Assembly: GCF_023716865.1 (NCBI RefSeq)
Contig: NZ_CP092417.1
Location: 4,628,001-4,692,000 of the forward strand
Source of the DNA: Endozoicomonas sp. SCSIO W0465
Lineage (GTDB): Bacteria > Pseudomonadota > Gammaproteobacteria > Pseudomonadales > Endozoicomonadaceae
Length of the DNA stretch: 64,000 nt
Direction: 5' to 3'
Positions within the stretch are counted from its first letter, which is position 1, and every line of letters begins with the position of its first letter. Shown piece by piece: positions 63,720 through 64,000 of the stretch. The notes beneath the pieces are model-generated. The model saw only the letters and a list, made by a program, of their open reading frames with translations, was not told where the DNA came from and searched no databases. Position numbers and translations under genes: made by a program.

Positions 63720-64000
63720 ATGGACAACACAGCTCAACGGATAGAAGACCGACTCTGGAAGACCTATGGGATGGTCAATGAATGGATTCGTTATTCGGAT
63801 ACCAAGGCCTACACACTTCTTGCCGTTCAAGGGGTCTTTATTGGCCTGCTGTACAAAGCCTTTGATGGCTCTATTGACACCTCTGGACTCACCAAAGCAC
63901 TGGCTATTTCAGGCTTGCTGTTGAATGTTATTTCACTGTTTTTTGCGTTCATCTGCATTAACCCAAGGCTAAACGTTACTGGCACACCATCGCCTGTCTA
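63720..64000 (+). CDS. Two-helix membrane protein resembling Pycsar effectors, 3' end outside window
   Basis: Open frame from ATG 63720 running off the window. Residues 1-30 contain VNEWIRYSDTKAYTLLAVQG, which matches the N-x-W-I-R-x-x-D-x-K-A style of the PycTM/DUF5706 Pycsar effector N-terminus as I recall it. Hydrophobic segments follow at about 28-45 (TLLAVQGVFIGLLY) and 60-82 (ALAISGLLLNVISLFFAF). In Pycsar systems such a protein damages the membrane on binding a cyclic pyrimidine made by a neighbouring cyclase. No cyclase is visible upstream; it could lie beyond the window. SLATT-type proteins are an alternative. Confidence 0.55.
   Translation, partial: MDNTAQRIEDRLWKTYGMVNEWIRYSDTKAYTLLAVQGVFIGLLYKAFDGSIDTSGLTKALAISGLLLNVISLFFAFICINPRLNVTGTPSPV

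Overview
The window looks like chromosomal DNA of a host-associated marine gammaproteobacterium, most like Endozoicomonas or a relative (Oceanospirillales). This is inferred from two things: ordinary gammaproteobacterial housekeeping blocks (dinG, glk, prfB-lysS, ung, ypjD/ffh) and, between them, eukaryote-like effector genes, tandem gene amplifications and many insertion sequences. No rRNA, tRNA or CRISPR array was seen.

Layout. 1-8.6 kb: the end of an SRAP-family gene with altered active-site positions, a hybrid sensor histidine kinase, and a TAXI-type TRAP transporter (fused permease plus binding protein) whose binding-protein leader has an in-frame stop. 8.6-10.8 kb: dinG. 10.9-19.1 kb: an effector island with a RING-finger/ankyrin protein and three tandem copies of a 383-residue ankyrin-like protein ending in a PPSY (WW-domain binding) motif. 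The middle copy is interrupted by an ISKra4-family element and a 161-bp MITE, and removing both with their target duplications restores exactly 383 codons. 19.1-26.6 kb: glk, prfB (with its programmed frameshift), lysS, a TetR regulator, an exported Ppx/GppA-like protein and ung. 26.7-29.5 kb: a 924-residue protein with about fourteen 48-residue repeats and nuclear-localisation-like basic motifs. 29.6-32.1 kb: ypjD and ffh.

32.2-58.4 kb: the most striking region, three tandem giant genes of about 7.6-8.0 kb. Each encodes a ~2,550-2,660-residue protein with two AAA+ ATPase modules, a transglutaminase-like Cys-His-Asp domain and a long C-terminal region. Copy 1 is split by an IS66-family element whose ends are two 750-bp inverted arms, so its right end is a copy of its left end. 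An 8-bp target duplication flanks the whole element, and excision restores a 2,609-residue frame.

58.4-64 kb: a mobile region with a serine recombinase and its repeat-rich upstream region, a filamentous-phage/plasmid-type replication initiator, a frameshifted Tn5-like IS, a small HNH-like protein, a small hypothetical protein, and the start of a two-helix membrane protein resembling Pycsar effectors.

Working interpretation: the RING-ANK protein, the PPxY-ANK family, the 48-residue-repeat protein and perhaps the giant AAA+/transglutaminase array form a host-interaction repertoire, partly acting on host ubiquitin signalling, that evolves by tandem duplication, exchange between copies and IS/MITE insertion. 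The functions are inferred. The domain motifs, repeats and insertion footprints are read directly from the sequence.
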